Assembly (NCBI RefSeq): GCF_037392515.1
Contig: NC_090292.1
Span: 41,911,747-41,975,746 of the forward strand
DNA length: 64,000 bases
From: Haliotis asinina
Taxonomy: Eukaryota; Mollusca; Gastropoda; Lepetellida; Haliotidae
Direction: 5' to 3'
Shown: positions 12,601 to 22,658 of the stretch, one piece after another
Numbering within the stretch: position 1 is the first letter of the stretch
Layout of the letters: every line of letters starts with the position of its first letter
Translations under genes and position numbers: made by a program
The notes under the pieces: generated by a model
Databases searched by the model: none
Told to the model about the DNA's origin: nothing
The model's input: only the letters and a program-made list of their open reading frames with translations

Positions 12601-15600
12601 TTATTTAGCCCGACATCCTCATTAATGCAAGAATTTGTTGTGCAATGGACAATGTTGGATTAACGAGACTTGACAGTATATACATTTTAGGCCAAAATAT
12701 TGTTGAAAATGTGTGAAATTGTGCCTTTAAATGTCCTGAGATAGCTAAAGAGATACGTTACAGAATCTTTGAATGCTTCAGAATAAAGTTTACCCGCGGG
12801 AGTTGGATCACAGAGATCAGAAGTTCAGAGGTCGCATACGTGTCCAGCTGAAGAACGAGGACGGACAGCCAGTTTTAGAACAATTTCCATCTCGTAAGTC
12901 ATGCTTTGTTAGTATGTTACCTAGCAACACTTGTTTAAGTAAAATGTTAAGAATAATTTTTGGACAACTTTGAGAAAATTTCTTGAATCGGACCAGCGTC
13001 AAAAGGGAAAGGCGTGGAAGCCAGAGATGTACAAATGCAATTGCTCAAAAAAATTTGTATGTGGCTGGTTTCCTTGCCTTTGCGATTGTAAACTAACTGT
13101 TGATGCTGAGATTCATTCCAGCGAGCAGCCAGCTGTATCTCCAAGGTCGTGTCCAGGGTCGGGTGAGTCCCCTCCCAAGACTCAGAAGAGATCATCTGTT
13201 GAGACAGGAACATCTCAGGCCAAGAAAATTAAGAAGTGGAAGTCGTCATCTGCTAGATCATCGCAGAATCATCCCTCACAGATAGAAAAGGCGTCTGGGG
13301 AGGAGATAGTCCCCATAGAAGAACGTCAATATTTTGACGCCCTCACGGAGGTCTTATTTCCGGACGCAGAAATTACATCATGGATCACAGATGGTTTAAA
13401 CCTGGCTACCCCATCTAAGGATACTAACAAGTTCAACACATACATGATGAAGAATGACGACTTTGATACGATAACATTTCCGCCGATACCTCCTGTATCT
13501 ATGATACATGAGACTTTGTCTACAGCGTTCAAGACAGCAACCAAGTTTCAACAGCAACATGTGCCGCCTTTTCCTCTTCATAATATGGAGCCATTCATCG
13601 GGGCACCGGAGGTCAATGAAGGCTATAAAGTCATCAACCCAGCTCGTAATAGATTTTACAAGGTGGAAGGCAAAAGATTGGCACAAGTGGACATTACTAC
13701 AATGCGAACCTTTTTTGGACTAGCTTGATCTAGAGCCATCAACGTGACTCTCATCGCTAAGTTTAGCAGCGAGGAAGATAGGATGATCCTGTCGGCACTC
13801 GTTATGCAGAAGAGGGATCAGCAATTTATGTCTGAGCATTTAGCTTTTACCACTGCAGGAATGAATGTACTTCGTAGGCAGGGGCTCCTGTCCGCCACCT
13901 CATGGAGTGAGAACTTCACAAAGCCCTTGTATCAAGCCCCATGGTCTGCACCTACGGAAGGATTGAAGGGGTAGCAAGATCGGTTACTCAAGATTCAAGG
14001 GAAGTTATGATGATAAAATTCATCGACACTTTCACCTCTGTCCTTAAACAGACAAATCAACGTTACACTAGCAGGTCCAAGTTTTCCGCCTCATTTACAA
14101 CATCAAGGAATTCAACAAAAAGTTTCTACGGAAGCCAGAACATTTCAAGATGGTAGATCTTCCTCAATTAAGACTCCTCATGAGACCAGCAGACTATGTA
14201 GCCAGTATAGGTCTGCAAGATGCATACATGCATATCCTGATACATCGAGAATCCAGAAAATATCTACGCTTCCTTTTTAACGGTCAGCACTCTCAATGGA
14301 CAGTCCTACCGTTTGGAATATCTTCGGCCAGACAGCGTGAAGCTTTTTCTGATGCGGTGGACTCACCGACCGAATGTCTGCACAGAAACCTATATGTTAG
14401 AGCCAGTATTCAACAACCACCTCTATGTAGACTCATCTCTACAGGGATGGGGAGCTCATCTAGGAAACGAGGTAGCAGCAGGAATCTGGAACAAAGAGGA
14501 GCAAGCTCTTCACATCAACCACCTGGAAATGAAAGCAGTCATTCATGCCATCCACCACTGGTTGACAGCATTGAGAAACAAGTTATTAATGAATCTTCAA
14601 GTAAAAGCATGTCACATACCAGGAGCCTGCAACGTCATGGCAGACGCTATATCTCGTCCCCTATGTGCATCTCCAACAGAATGGATGCTTCATCGGGAAG
14701 CGTTTCAACTAATCAGTCGAATTTTCGGATCACCGCAAATAGATCTATTTGCAACGAGATTCAACAAACAGACAACAACCTTTGTGTCGCCAGTACCAGA
14801 TCCCTTAGCCTGGGCAACCGACGCACTCAGCATTCCATGGGAAGGACTAAACGCGTACACGTTTCCCCCCCAATTACTGTTACCAAAAGTCATCGAGAAA
14901 ATCAGACAAACACGTTACAACTGATTTTGGTTGCTCCTTACTGGCCACCTAGAGAATGTTTTCCAACACTTATAGAAGAGCTAGGACAACCAACACTACA
15001 GTTACCAGAGTGGAGGAATCTTCTCATTCATCCCTACACAAAACAAATACACGGCCAACCATCAGTATAACGTCTTCACATATGGACCGTATTAAAACTT
15101 GTTTGAAACACAGGGGATATTCAGCAAGAGCGGCGAAAGCAGGAACCTTAGCTTTACGGAAATCCACTTGCACACTTTATGATGACAAGTGGAAACGGTT
15201 TGAGACATACGCCAGGAAAAAGGGATTTTCAGCAAACAGGGCAACTCATCCTCAAATAGCAGATTATTTATGCTATTTACGTCAGTCTAAAGGTCTGAAG
15301 GGTTCTACATTATCTACATATTTAGCTGCTCTCAGCTTAGTCATCACCATGGGAACAGGGACCAAACTCAGGGACCAAAAGTACCAGGGCTCATTGCTTT
15401 ATTACATTCGTTTATGTTGGAAGATCAACAACGCAGATTTAGAGCTCCAGCGTGGGATCTAAATATTGGACTCCAACATCTCACAAGTGATGTATATGAA
15501 CCACTTGATTGAACTTCAAGTTGAAATGTTGACTCAAAGACGCTATTTTTACTTGGCTACAGCGGCAAGAATATCAGAAATTCATGCTCTTGACTTTAAT

Positions 15601-17862
15601 CAAACAAGTTTCAACTCAAGTAACCAGGAAACAGCTCATTTAGGTCTAAGATGGGACTTCATAGCAAAGAATCAACTGCCAGGTCAGCCGGATAGTCAGT
15701 TCACTATACCGACTTTGTCTTCAGTCTTAGGACCGCAAACAAGATTTATCATTACGTCCTGTGAGAGCATTGAAAATATACATTGCACGTACCAAGTCTA
15801 GAAGACAATGGTTCAAGCGCCTATTTATTCATATATCTACTGAGACACTTACGGAAGTATCTCACAACACACTCTCAGTCTGGATCAGAGCTGTTATACT
15901 TAGAGCATATAAAGCAGCAGGATTAGACCCTCCATGAGACTCTAACCCACATGAAGTCAGAGCTCTAGCCTCTACACTAGCGCTACATGGTAATTGCTCG
16001 CTATCTACTGTTATGGAAAGCTGTTTTTGGAAGTCAAATACAGTATTTGCCAACCATTATTTGCGAGACATAGCCACGGAGGACATCACTAGCATTCATC
16101 AGTTTGGACCACTTGTCATTGCCCAGCAACTAGCAGTTCCCCGACGATGCTGATTTAACTCACCCAGTTTATCACAAGCTAGGCGCTTTGCGGAGTAGTT
16201 TGGTGGAAAGTCTATAGGCACGTCTTGAACAGATTAGCAAAAGTGATTATGACCTTGCATTCATTATGAAGATAATTATACATAAAAGGGGGTCGCAACT
16301 AGTTCCAATTGTTATATCGTGATATGTAGCTGCATCAGAAACTAACAGGACACTAGCTTTATTAGTGTCATCACGTACCAGTCAACAAAACCTTCTTTTC
16401 GACTGGATGTGATTCCCCCCCCAACATTTACAACAAATATGAGAAGAATAAGACTGAATTATTGCCCTTGCAAGTTCCCATTAGGGGGTGAAATTATTGG
16501 ACGTAATTTACAACTGACAGCAGAACCCAGCATGGCCTGACCCACCGCCGTTTCCATCAGATTCTGTAAGCAATTAAGCATGAGTCAGGATAAGGAAAAA
16601 TATGTAATTTTCTGGATAAAATTGATATTTTATACTTATCCTGACTCATGGCTAAAGCCCTCCCAGACGCCCCTCACAGACACGCTGAATTCTCGCATTC
16701 TCATGTTGGACGATTACAGGAGAGAGTGAAGTAGCATGGTGGTCAGCTGACCATGTGCGCAGGAAAAGGGAGGTAATACTTTGGTGAGTGTGAATTACAT
16801 CCACTTACATCCAGGAAGAGGAGAGTAAGCAATTTAGCATGAGTCAAGATAAGTATAAAATATTAATTTTGTTCAGAAAATTACACAATTATCTTGTTTT
16901 CTTTGTTGCATTCAGTATATATTATCCCACAATCGGCTTGTTGGCAACAAATTAAATAAACAGATAAAAGTAATTTAGTCTCATTAATATAATCCAACAT
17001 CCTTGTTAATCTGGCAGTTTGCTGCACAAGGGATGATGTCAGATTAACAAGAGTTGACTCTATATGATATCCAGTTCAGCTGCTTACAGGCGCTTAGTTT
17101 TTCCCTTGATCATTGGAAGTCAAGCTTAACAGCTCATTGAGTTTTTTCTTTTGTTTTTTTTTTAAACTCAACTCGTTGGGTGTCATGCAAGTTTTCCAGC
17201 CATTTAGGCACATCAAGTCATTGTGGCTTTCCCATCCTTACTGGGTATTTATTCACACCTTCGTGGACTAGGACACATAATCACAGTGCTTTGTCTAGAT
17301 TTACTGTGCGTCTGCAACTATGTACTTGCAAGTATTCCTGCTTGGCAGTGTTATGAGAATCTGCATTGAAACATTGCACTTACAAAATAAGAGATATTGT
17401 TACCCAGTAGGTTGGTTCAGTGTTGGTGTGAAACTGTCTTTGACAGGCAGGTTTTCACAAAGATAACATCTATGAATTGTTTTCAGTTTATGATAAAATA
17501 TGGTTTATAAACATAATATGGACATTTTGTTTACCATATGTCGAGCTGAGTGAACGTCAGCAACAAGTGATCTACATGTTCCCCTCTCTCATTCTTGTCA
17601 CTTTCATGTTCCTGTCACACATTCTCATCACTTTGATGTTCCTGTTGCACATCCTTGTCACTTTGGTGTCACACATTCTCATCACTTTGATGTTCCTGTC
17701 ACACATTCTCATCACTTTGATGTTTCAGGTCAGTCTCTCTTATTGTACCTTGGACAGACCATTCCCAAGTTGAAAGCTCGAACACAATCTCAGTCTCAAT
17801 CTGGAGGCCACCAACAACAATCTTCAAAACAGCAGAAGAAAAAAGGTCGCAAAGGAAAATAG
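9573..17862 (+). CDS. SRP19: SRP19, signal recognition particle 19 kDa protein (five-exon gene span)
   Basis: Joining 9573-9643, 10349-10424, 10858-10929, 12782-12893 and 17729-17862 gives one 465-base frame encoding 154 residues, close to the ~144 of vertebrate SRP19. SRP19 binds the tips of helices 6 and 8 of SRP RNA in the nucleolus and nucleus and prepares the RNA for SRP54, needed for co-translational targeting to the ER. Recognisable conserved blocks are WICVYPAYIN (residues 25-34), EGRRIP (41-46), FRGRIRVQL (88-96) and QFPSR (107-111), followed by IPKLKARTQ and a lysine-rich tail (KKKGRKGK) as in other animal SRP19. All introns begin GT and end AG with consistent phases (2,0,0,1). Intron 4 is swollen to ~4.8 kb by a DIRS retrotransposon and other repeats, yet the exons are intact, so the gene is probably functional. 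Confidence 0.95.
10030..10295 (+). repeat. 95-bp tandem repeat in SRP19 intron 1
   Basis: The phrase CTTCAGCCATTTTACCCTCT recurs at exact 95-base steps (CAGCC at 10041, 10136 and 10231). Copies are almost identical, about 2.8 units, so the expansion is recent and probably polymorphic in length. Confidence 0.9.
10349..10424 (+). CDS. SRP19: SRP19 exon 2
   Basis: Acceptor CATTACAG precedes. Codes residues 24-49, including the strongly conserved WICVYPAYIN and EGRRIP blocks that form the start of the RNA-binding fold. Donor GTTTGG is a weak but GT-type site. Confidence 0.95.
10858..10929 (+). CDS. SRP19: SRP19 exon 3
   Basis: Acceptor TTCCTTGTAG precedes; 24 whole codons (residues 50-73, AVDNPSYAEI...GLTLGVE), phase 0 on both sides. 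Donor GTTTGT. Confidence 0.93.
12360..12735 (+). mobile_element. Partial copy of the 26.3-kb MITE, split by a second MITE
   Basis: 12385-12498 and 12680-12732 match 26495-26620 and 26620-26660 (shared GTCCTCTGTTTGGAAG-type block, GTGGGTGCATATGCCC-like block, GGCCAAAAT and ATTGTGCCTTTAA end). The two halves are separated by the 174-bp element at 12503-12676. The left end is not clear. Confidence 0.65.
12503..12676. mobile_element. Small inverted-repeat MITE, pogo/Tigger-like
   Basis: Ends CAGTCAAGTATCATTAATCC and, read from the other side, CTGTCAAGTCTCGTTAATCC form ~20-bp imperfect terminal inverted repeats of the pogo/Tigger type. It has no coding capacity and sits inside another repeat. Confidence 0.6.
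12782..12893 (+). CDS. SRP19: SRP19 exon 4
   Basis: Acceptor AATGCTTCAG precedes. Codes residues 74-110 plus one base of Arg111, with YPREL and FRGRIRVQLKNEDG, the second conserved RNA-contact region. Strong donor GTAAGT at 12894. Confidence 0.95.
12970..13974 (+). pseudogene. DIRS gag-like ORF
   Basis: A 252-codon frame to 13728, low complexity and serine/lysine-rich at first, then an acidic YFDALTEVLFPD...PFIGAPEVNEGY region. An in-frame stop near 13726 is followed by more of the same protein (SSEEDRMILSALVMQKRDQQ). The first ~40 codons may be intron sequence read through rather than element. DIRS gag-like proteins are poorly conserved, so assignment rests on position. Confidence 0.6.
14082..14924 (+). 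pseudogene. DIRS reverse transcriptase-RNase H fragment
   Basis: The RT N-terminal half (LRKPEHFKMVDLPQL, DYVASIGLQDAYMH, VLPFGISSA, to ~14337) is joined after a deletion to the end of the RT and an RNase H with LYVDSSLQGWGAHL (~14410-14455), HINHLEMKAV (~14512-14540) and DAISRP (~14645). The region that should contain the YxDD catalytic aspartates is missing. The LFATRFNKQ and WATDALS motifs follow. Confidence 0.82.
15082..16149 (+). pseudogene. DIRS tyrosine recombinase, broken
   Basis: MDRIKTCLKHRGYS begins the core-binding domain (to ~15360). Past a frameshift the catalytic domain shows AARISEI (Arg codon at 15568), HEVRA (His 15950-15952, Arg 15959-15961) and NHYLRD with the nucleophile Tyr at 16058-16060. 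These are the R, H-x-x-R and Y residues of the tyrosine recombinase family, which integrate DIRS circles without a target duplication. Several frameshifts and stops inactivate it. Confidence 0.85.
16566..16896. repeat. Inverted-repeat terminus of the DIRS element
   Basis: CATGAGTCAGGATAAG at 16579-16594 has its exact reverse complement at 16635-16650. A further copy of the whole ~65-bp arm runs from about 16829 to 16896 in the opposite orientation to the second arm. Such nested inverted repeats are expected at the right end (terminal repeat plus internal complementary region) of DIRS elements. Confidence 0.7.
16905..17070. repeat. MITE related to 12503-12676
   Basis: Shares TTTAGTCTCATTAATAT..ATCCAACATCC and the TTAACAAGAGTTGAC end with the intron-3 MITE, at lower identity. 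No coding capacity. Confidence 0.5.
17080..17345 (-). mobile_element. SINE family C fragment
   Basis: Matches the central part of the C copy at 49704-50225 (CCTTGATCATTGGA, ACTCAACTC, GTGGACTAGGACACA and TGCAACTATGTACTTGCA blocks). Both ends are lost and identity is low. Confidence 0.6.
17585..17727 (+). repeat. ~30-bp minisatellite adjoining the last SRP19 splice acceptor
   Basis: Four to five variant units of CACATTCTCATCACTTTGATG end directly in the functional acceptor TTTGATGTTTCAG. Each unit carries TTTGATGTTCCTG, one step away from the acceptor, and the array supplies the pyrimidine-rich tract. Confidence 0.8.
17729..17862 (+). CDS. SRP19: SRP19 exon 5 (terminal coding exon)
   Basis: Acceptor GATGTTTCAG lies at the edge of a ~30-bp tandem repeat. 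Completes Arg111, then IPKLKARTQ, a Ser/Gln-rich linker and a lysine-rich end, stop TAG at 17860-17862. The basic tail is a known feature of the family. Confidence 0.93.
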
Positions 17863-18160
17863 ACATACTTGCTAAACCACATTATGAAATAACTCAATTT
17901 CTTTGGTGTCAAATATCTTATGAAAGGATTACTGCCAATAATATATGTCACATGACGACATTGTTCAGTCTGTTTCGCTTGAATCACATTCGGCTGTTTA
18001 AGTTATTTCTACTGTAGATTAAGTCATTATTAATCTTGTGGAACAATTGTTTTCTCATATTTGTAAATATTTTCAAAGAGTATTTGAATGTCTGACTTAA
18101 TGTTTGTTGATGATGGTAGTCTTAAATATTAAAAGTTAAATTAAATTAATTAAAAGTTAA
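17863..18160 (+). other. SRP19 3' UTR (probable)
   Basis: AT-rich sequence after the stop. An ATTAAA at 18128-18133 is a candidate polyadenylation signal; no AATAAA is closer. The true 3' end cannot be fixed from sequence alone. Confidence 0.35.
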
Positions 18161-18527
18161 TTCTTAAGGATTGTGTATGATGTTGTGTGTTCATTGAATG
18201 TATGAAATGATGGCAATGTTGGCATGTGTTTTGTTTAGAGTATTGGAATTCTTCTTGGCTTGGGCTTAGGGATAATTTGTTGATGGGTTTGGGGAAAGTG
18301 GTCAACATGGAGAAAGGTGTTAACATGTGAAGACTGGGTTGGGGACATGGTTAACCTGTTAACATGATGTTTGGAAAGGTTAATATCTTAATATGAGAGA
18401 AGAAGGTAAGCTTGTTAACAGGGGCTTCGGAAGGAGTGTATTTTGTTTATGTTGAGATGTTTACAGTAGCACGGGGAAGGAGATTAAACTATTTAGGTGA
18501 TACTGTTTTGATCCCAACTCTCTTCTC

Positions 18528-18680
18528 GGGATGATGGGGTGGCTGAGTGCTTAAAGACTTCACTTGTCACGCCAGAGGCCTAGGTTTGATTCCCCACATT
18601 GATACCCATATCTGGTGTCCCACTCCGTGATATTGCTGGAATATTGCAAAAAGCAGCATAAAACCCAACTCTCTCCTCTA
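18528..18680 (+). mobile_element. SINE family B copy
   Basis: tRNA-like head (GGTGGCTGAGTGCTTAAAG box A region, GGTTTGATTCC box B), then CTGGTGTCCCACTCCGTGAT and the ATATTGCTGGAATATTGC tail. Nearly complete. Confidence 0.8.
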
Positions 18681-18723
18681 TTTGTGTGGCATCCATGTTA
18701 AAATGATATCTCATGGTGTTTCA

Positions 18724-18947
18724 TGGTGCTTGGTAGCCTAGTGGTTAAAGCGTTCGCTCATCATGCTCAAGATTCAGATTCAGCGTTGAGTACAATTTGT
18801 GAAGCCCATTTCTGATGTGTCCCACCGTGATGTTGTTTGAATATTGCCAAAAGTGGTGTGAAACAAGACTCTCATGGGCTTGAACTGTAACACTTGCATT
18901 CAGACTAGGTTCAGACAATGCAAAAAGCATCTCACTCACTCGCTCAC
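18724..18947 (+). mobile_element. SINE family B copy
   Basis: Head GTAGCCTAGTGGTTAAAGCG is a near-perfect RNA polymerase III box A. Box B is damaged. The body matches B to ~18875; a separate CTCACTCACTCGCTCAC tract follows at ~18930 after unrelated sequence. Confidence 0.75.
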
Positions 18948-19152
18948 ACAGACGTATGCAAACATGTTACTGTAGAAGTGTATCTGGTGTTAACATGGTT
19001 GCTGAAACAATTCAGCAGGGATTGGGCAGGAGATATTCATTATCACCTGAGAGTGGAAAGATGGCAGTAAAAACATTGGCTATTGACTGACCTTTTGGAA
19101 ATAAATTGTTTTGATAAGACTAATGTGTGTTCTCCTTGTGTTGGTTGGTTGG

Positions 19153-19330
19153 CTGATTGTTGTTTAATGCCGTACTCAGCAATATTCCAGCTATATGGCA
19201 GCAGTCTGTAAATAATCAATGCTGGACCAGTGATCAACAGCATGAGCATCAATCTACACAATTGGGAACCGGTGACATTTGTCATCTAAGTCAACAAGAC
19301 TGACCAACCAATCCTGTTAGACACCTTTTA
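19153..19330 (-). mobile_element. SINE family A copy
   Basis: Contains GTACTCAGCAATATTCCAGC, ACCAGTGATCAACAGCATG and a diverged head. Several deletions. Confidence 0.75.
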
Positions 19331-19543
19331 GGCCAGGATTAATGAAAATCATTTTTAACACAGATCTTCACGGGTGCCTTATTATGTCGATAAACAGAGT
19401 GTTTTACTCCTTATGCCAAAGACCCAGATTTTGGACAATGTGTGAAGTCCATATCTGGAGTCCCCTGCTGGGATGTTCCTGGAATATTGAAAGAAGCTGA
19501 GCTTAACCTCCTGAAATATTGTGAAGAAAGATTTGTTTATTTT

Positions 19544-19710
19544 TAACGTCACACTCAGCAATATTCCAGCTACCGACTTCAGAAAATGCTCCAGACAATC
19601 CAGTGGTCAAAAGCATGAGCATCGATCTCAGGAAGATATGTAGACAAAGTGAGTCTGACTACCTCCTCTAGTTACTCGCCACATACGACAAGCATGAGTT
19701 GCCTATTCTA
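19544..19710 (-). mobile_element. SINE family A copy, diverged
   Basis: CACTCAGCAATATTCCAGC, CCAGACAATCCAGTGG and TACGACAAGCATGAGTTG mark family A; the central part is mutated. Confidence 0.7.
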
Positions 19711-19910
19711 AGTCTCATCTTCATGTTGCTGAAAAGGGCTTAACTCTCAATACTTTTCCCTGGGTTAATTCTGTATAGTTTTTTGAGTAATCCTTAAGGC
19801 AATTTTTATGGGACTGAAGGGGAACTGAATGGCCACAATGACTTCTTTTGTATGTACACAGGGCCTGTACTACCAAGAGATGAGCATCCAGCTGTAGGCC
19901 ATTGACTTGT

Positions 19911-20112
19911 TGGTTTGTTGTTTAAGTCTGCACTGAGCAATATTTCAGCCAAGTGGTTTCAGTCTGTAAAGCCAGTGATCAACAGCATGAGCACTGATCT
20001 ATGCAGTTGGGATACAATGATGTGTGTCAATCATGTCAGCAAGTCTGACCACCCGATCCTGTCACCTCTTACAACAAGCATGGGTTACTGATGATCAATT
20101 CAGATCTTCACT
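19911..20112 (-). mobile_element. SINE family A copy, diverged
   Basis: CACTGAGCAATATTTCAGCC, AGTGATCAACAGCATGAGCA and CTGACCACCCGATCCTGTC are present, ending near ATCTTCAC. Confidence 0.7.
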
Positions 20113-20227
20113 GGGAGACATCCTTGAACAAAACAATGCTGAAGACAAGCTGTGAGAATAGTATGTTTTTTATTGTGAAAAAATGTTTATCACTTGCCCA
20201 CACAGATGATTTCAATGTAACATGACT

Positions 20228-20358
20228 TCATTCATTAAACACTGACCCAACAACCCATACTGAAATATACACCAGTCCTTGCAGATCATCCTCGGTGATG
20301 CAGGGTGTTTTAGTTCCATTGTTATCATAGATACACTGGATCCAGTCAAAATGGTCTC
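20228..20358 (-). CDS. Possible terminal exon of an unidentified minus-strand gene
   Basis: In the minus frame that closes at the TGA of 20230-20228 the peptide is DHFDWIQCIYDNNG...LVYISVWVVGSVFNE. An AATAAA polyadenylation signal lies 55 bases after the stop (TTTATT at 20169-20174 on the plus strand). The upstream frame is closed by a TGA, so a splice acceptor near 20358 would be needed, and the candidate AG there lacks a good pyrimidine tract. The peptide is not recognised. Confidence 0.25.
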
Positions 20359-20443
20359 TTTTTCAGGTGATTTCAAAAGATATATTGTCCAGACGTACAA
20401 TTAAATTAAATAAGCTCATTAGATGAAAACTGGCCAGAGATAC

Positions 20444-20555
20444 TGACTGACTGAGTGTAGTTTTATGCCACTTTTATCACTGTTCCAGCAAAACCACAGT
20501 GGGCCACGCCAAAAATAGACTTCATACTTTGTACTCATCGGAGGTAATCAAACAG
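20444..20555 (-). mobile_element. SINE family B fragment
   Basis: GTTTTATGCCACTTTTATCA, then TTCCAGCAAAACCACAGTGG and a CTTCATACTTTGTACTCAT block. tRNA-like head missing. Confidence 0.65.
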
Positions 20556-20689
20556 ATTGATTGATTCAAACAGATTGATTGATTCAAGGTATAATAGATA
20601 ATAATCATAAAATAACCCCAACATTACAGAATTATGGATTATCTCTCCTAGAAGTGTTAATTCTGTGTCTTGGCTCACTGCTCACAGCT

Positions 20690-20748
20690 GCCCATATAGC
20701 TGAAATATTGCTGAGTATGGCGTAAAACTAAACACATTCACTCACTGA
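20690..20748 (+). mobile_element. SINE A tail fragment
   Basis: CATATAGCTGAAATATTGC followed by GGCGTAAAACTAAACACATTC and a CACTCACT end; only the LINE-derived tail is present. Confidence 0.65.
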
Positions 20749-21437
20749 TGATGGTATTCAGGGGCAGATAATCCATGTTTCTGAGTTCTATAACTTCTGA
20801 GGGGTTAATCTATTTCTTACTGAAATTCTAAGAGTAAAATATATAAATATACATATCACATGTCAACACTACAGAGAAACTTCATTGAAAGAAATATATT
20901 GTTCAGATGATATAAAGTAATCAATTGTGACATCACAAATAATGGACAATGACACATTGTTTTGTTCCCAACCATGACGCAATGTGATGTCATATTATGT
21001 GAAGGGCCGATCACATATTACACAGCTCAAATGCACAAATCCAAAAGTAACAAAACTCAGTCTTATCCTGTGGGTAACATAATGGAGATATTTCACTGGA
21101 TCACTGAGGACGACTGCATGTATAACAGCTGTCACTCAAACACTGACAGACTTGTACATAGAGGGTAACCATGGCAACAAACAATGAGATCACATAGCAG
21201 AAACTAAACTTAAATGACAAGACACATTCTACTCCAAGCACAGCTGAGGTATTACACTTGAAACATGTTGAATTGAATGTAATTATGACTGCAAGTTTGC
21301 ACGAGAAAATATCCAGCAACTGGTTTTTATTATGCATCTGAATCTCAGCAGTGAACTGAAACAATCCCTGACTAGTCTGACTAGTAAATAGTCACTGCCT
21401 AACTAAACTGACAATGTAACATAATAATGACAGTAAG

Positions 21438-21598
21438 TAAGCTGATTTTTACACCACCTCTAGCAACATTCCAGCAATATCACGACAGGGAACACCAGAA
21501 ATGGGCTTCAAACACTGTACCCATGTGGGGGGTATTTAAGCCAGGTCGTCGGTGTGATGAGCGAACACTTTAAACACTAGGCCTCCCCTGGTAGCTGA
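21438..21598 (-). mobile_element. SINE family B copy
   Basis: TTTTTACACCACCTCTAGCA, AGCAATATCACGACAGGGA, AGAAATGGGCTTCAAACACT and the head GATGAGCGAACACTTTAAAC in order, so almost full length. Confidence 0.78.
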
Positions 21599-22658
21599 CA
21601 GCAATGGAAACTTTAATGACAAAAACAGAATGTATTCAATTGTTTTTTTTCCCATTTGGCAAGCTAGTGGACCCTTCACTACAAATACAAAATTTCTGTC
21701 CCTGTATTTCCTAAACAGTATACTTCCATTGTCAACATGAAATAAATAAACAAAACCAACTTTCTTCATATTTCTTACACCTAGTTGTATGACGTAGACA
21801 AGTTTTGGTTTTACGACATTGTCCAACTAATCCTCACCTGTTGATTCTGTTACATGTCTAAGTGTGTATGCTTATGGGTGGACGACCTGAATATGATGAT
21901 AATGATGATTATAAAATTATACCGTGAATACTGGATGTAGTAAACTTTACGTAAGTACTAACTTGGTGTTTTTTACCAAGTACATTTTTATTTTTGGAAT
22001 GTGATGAAGTATGCTTTTTAACTGAACTGCTGGTTGTCAAGTTATAAGAACTTCCTGGTGTTTTAGATTGAGATGACGAACTATGGCATCTGAATATAAA
22101 ACTCTACATTGCAACATTGCAATGAAATTTTTTTTTAAAAATACAATAAATTGCTCAAAATTGAACTGAAGTATGAGAGTTATACAATCTAAAATGATCA
22201 GAAACTTGTGCACTAATACTTTTTGTTCATATTTTGATTAAGAACTCTGATACATAACTATAACCTGATTGGAGCATTTAATTTTGTTTGGACAGGATGT
22301 ATTTTGGTGAAAGGTGAAACTTCAAACAAGAACCTTTGAATACTGTTACCATGGTTACATTATAAAACATTTCAACACGAAACAACAGCACATGTCTACA
22401 ACCATATTTCTTTTGCTCACATTACTAGTGTTTAATTAAAGTAGACTTGATAACAGCTTTGGAATATATTTATACAGTAACAATAGAACATTTAAGTCAA
22501 TGCTGCACAATAAAAAAGATGGACTTGAGATAATATGCAGCGCTGAGACAGGGAAGGTAATAAGATAAAGACAAGAGTCTAGAATTGCCTCCTTGAAATA
22601 GCCAACAATGATGAAATGACTGTTACTGAGATATTTTCGCGGCACTTAAAAGCTTCTT

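Larger units (their letters stand above)
10930..12781 (+). other. SRP19 intron 3
   Basis: Intron of ~1.85 kb. No coding sequence recognised in 10930-12290. A possible short SINE A scrap (GCAATATTCCAGCTACGTG) lies near 12320, and nested MITE sequences occupy its 3' third. Confidence 0.6.
12960..16900 (+). mobile_element. DIRS-like tyrosine-recombinase retrotransposon, degenerate
   Basis: In order: a gag-like frame, RT fragment, RNase H, the LFATRFN...WATDALS segment that follows RNase H in DIRS elements, and a tyrosine recombinase, then a complex inverted-repeat end. This order and the recombinase in place of an integrase define DIRS elements. It lies in SRP19 intron 4 in the sense orientation. 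The left boundary is uncertain because no matching terminal repeat was found there. Frameshifts, stops and a deletion that removes the RT YxDD box show that it is inactive. Confidence 0.88.

Noticed and set aside
14337..15070. Continuation of the 306-codon plus frame past 14337
   Set aside because: The frame follows DIRS RT only to ~14337; after that the real RNase H is in another frame, so the remainder is a shadow.
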